Origin: Gemmatimonadota bacterium
GTDB taxonomy: Bacteria; GCA-2686955
Reading direction: 5' to 3'
Length of the DNA: 24,605 nucleotides
Assembly (NCBI GenBank): GCA_002686955.1
Contig: NYZA01000029.1
Location: 1-24,605 of the forward strand
Under the pieces are notes generated by a model. The model was not told the DNA's origin, searched no databases, and saw nothing but the letters and a program-made list of their open reading frames with translations. Of the stretch, positions 23,737 to 24,605 are shown piece by piece (the first letter of the stretch is position 1; each line of letters begins with the position of its first letter). Both the position numbers and the translations under genes were made by a program.

Positions 23737-24605
23737 CTACTGCGTCAACACGCCGCGGTTCAACACCTTGAACTCGACACGGCGATTGCGTGCGCGTCCT
23801 TCCTTGGTGCCGTTGTCCGCGATCGGCTTGGCTTCTCCGTAGCCGGCGGCCTTGAGCTGCTTTGCGTCGATCCCCGCGAAACTCTTGGTGAGATAGTCCC
23901 GCACGGCATCGGCCCGGCTCCTCGAGAGCTTCTCGTTGAAGGCCGCTCCCCCCTGTGAATCGGTGTAGCCTCCGATCTCGATGCGGAGCGCGGGCCATTT
24001 TTCGAGCACCTTGCCGACCTCGTCGAGGCTCGGGAACGACTCCGGCTTCAGGATCGCCTTGCCGCTCTCGAAGAAGATCGAGTCGAGACGGATCATGCCG
24101 GTGTCTAGCATCTCCCGCTCCACTTCGGTTACCTCGCAGCCCTTCGAATCGATCTCGACGCCGCGCTTGGTGCGCGGGCAGCGATCGATACCGTCATGAA
24201 CGCCGTCGCCGTCGGTGTCCTTGGTGCAGCCCCTGGCGTCGACAGGAACACCGGCCGGTGTGTTGTTGCAGCGATCGAGACCGTCGTAGACGCCGTCGCC
24301 ATCGCTATCGGTCGGGCAGCCTCTTGCATCGATCTTCGCTCTGGGCGGCGAGCCGGGGCAACGGTCGAGTCCGTCGTAGACGCCGTCGCCGTCGGTGTCG
24401 CTCGGGCAGCCTCGGGAATCGACGATCGCACCCAGAGGAGTTCCGGCGCACTCATCGTTTTTGTCGACGACCCCGTCACCGTCGGTGTCCTTGTCGCTGG
24501 CACGGAAGCTGAGCTGCAGCCCCGCGGTGAGGAGCAGGTTCCCGTGAGTCTCGTCTTCGACCGCGGTATCGACCAGGAATCGATCGAGGGTCGCGAGCAT
24601 GTCGC
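23737..24605 (-). CDS. OmpA-family outer-membrane protein with TSP3 calcium-binding repeats (5' partial)
   Basis: The 3' part of a larger gene, open to the right edge. The first visible residues (LLLTAGLQLSFRA) look like the last strand of an N-terminal beta-barrel lying outside the window, so the ATG at 24600 is probably not the start. Residue numbers here count from that ATG. Four thrombospondin type-3 repeats follow (36-155), each with a DTDGDG-type calcium loop and two Cys, then an OmpA C-terminal peptidoglycan-binding domain (about 170-282). That domain has the diaminopimelate-contacting Asp214 (GGYTDSQGG) and Arg229 (LSRSRADAVRDYL), and GYGEAKPIADN. Such proteins tie the outer membrane to peptidoglycan. 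The gene is convergent with the lamin-tail gene and shares its terminator. Confidence 0.93.
   Translation of the reverse strand, partial: DMLATLDRFLVDTAVEDETHGNLLLTAGLQLSFRASDKDTDGDGVVDKNDECAGTPLGAIVDSRGCPSDTDGDGVYDGLDRCPGSPPRAKIDARGCPTDSDGDGVYDGLDRCNNTPAGVPVDARGCTKDTDGDGVHDGIDRCPRTKRGVEIDSKGCEVTEVEREMLDTGMIRLDSIFFESGKAILKPESFPSLDEVGKVLEKWPALRIEIGGYTDSQGGAAFNEKLSRSRADAVRDYLTKSFAGIDAKQLKAAGYGEAKPIADNGTKEGRARNRRVEFKVLNRGVLTQ
24136..24495 (-). repeat. Four tandem 90-bp units encoding TSP3 repeats
   Basis: The coding sequence repeats with an exact 30-residue period. The Cys pairs fall at 51/65, 81/95, 111/125 and 141/155 and the Asp loops at 38-46, 68-76, 98-106 and 128-136 (counting from ATG 24600). 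Units 2 and 3 share GDGVYDGLDRC exactly. The regular spacing marks recent or homogenised internal duplication inside the OmpA gene. Confidence 0.85.

Noticed and set aside
24136-24495. Regularly spaced repeats considered as a CRISPR array
   Set aside because: The repeats are in frame, encode TSP3 calcium loops, and have no unique spacers of constant length.

Overview
The window is GC-rich bacterial DNA, and almost every gene between 164 and 20780 lies on the minus strand. The gene content points to a diderm bacterium with an outer membrane: an OmpA-type protein with thrombospondin-3 repeats, a Wzc-like chain-length kinase, an ADP-heptosyltransferase-family enzyme, and a PorU/PorV-type pair from the type IX secretion (T9SS) world. 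T9SS parts, FlgD/type-A C-terminal sorting domains, lamin-tail proteins and high GC together suggest an FCB-superphylum lineage outside the classic Bacteroidota (for example an Eisenbacteria-like candidate phylum). That placement is inference only.

Layout, read in the direction of minus-strand transcription (right to left). (1) 20780-14135: a three-gene operon of a very large C25-peptidase PorU-like protein, a PorV-like outer-membrane barrel and a small lipoprotein. (2) 14134-14020: a short leader with three hairpins. (3) 14019-7262: an exopolysaccharide/glycan block with a short SLBB export protein, a Wzc-type tyrosine autokinase and four NAD-dependent sugar-nucleotide epimerase/dehydratase/reductase genes; one of the four carries an in-frame TAG. 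(4) 6797-164: a GT9 glycosyltransferase, an inserted VapBC toxin-antitoxin pair, a polyprenyl-phosphate-type GT2, a flippase-like/GT-C fusion and a SAM methyltransferase. The methyltransferase runs into a 186-bp MITE-like element at 149-334, which supplies its last 56 codons and its stop. Many junctions are 4-base ATGA/GTGA stop-start overlaps, so the starts given here are set by those overlaps.

On the plus strand are a small single-pass membrane protein (6873-7256) inside the glycan block, and on the right a secreted GH31 glycosidase (20897-22573) and a secreted lamin-tail-domain protein (22689-23657). The latter ends at a strong hairpin terminator shared with the convergent OmpA/TSP3 gene (23737 to the right edge, 5' end outside the window).

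Working model: the sugar-nucleotide enzymes feed a surface glycan assembled by GT2, GT-C and GT9 and controlled by the Wzc-like kinase. The adjacent PorU/PorV/lipoprotein operon would process and anchor exported proteins. In Bacteroidota the PorU complex attaches cargo to a special lipopolysaccharide, so the co-location of the two blocks is the most interesting feature here. The link is inferred from gene order, not proven.
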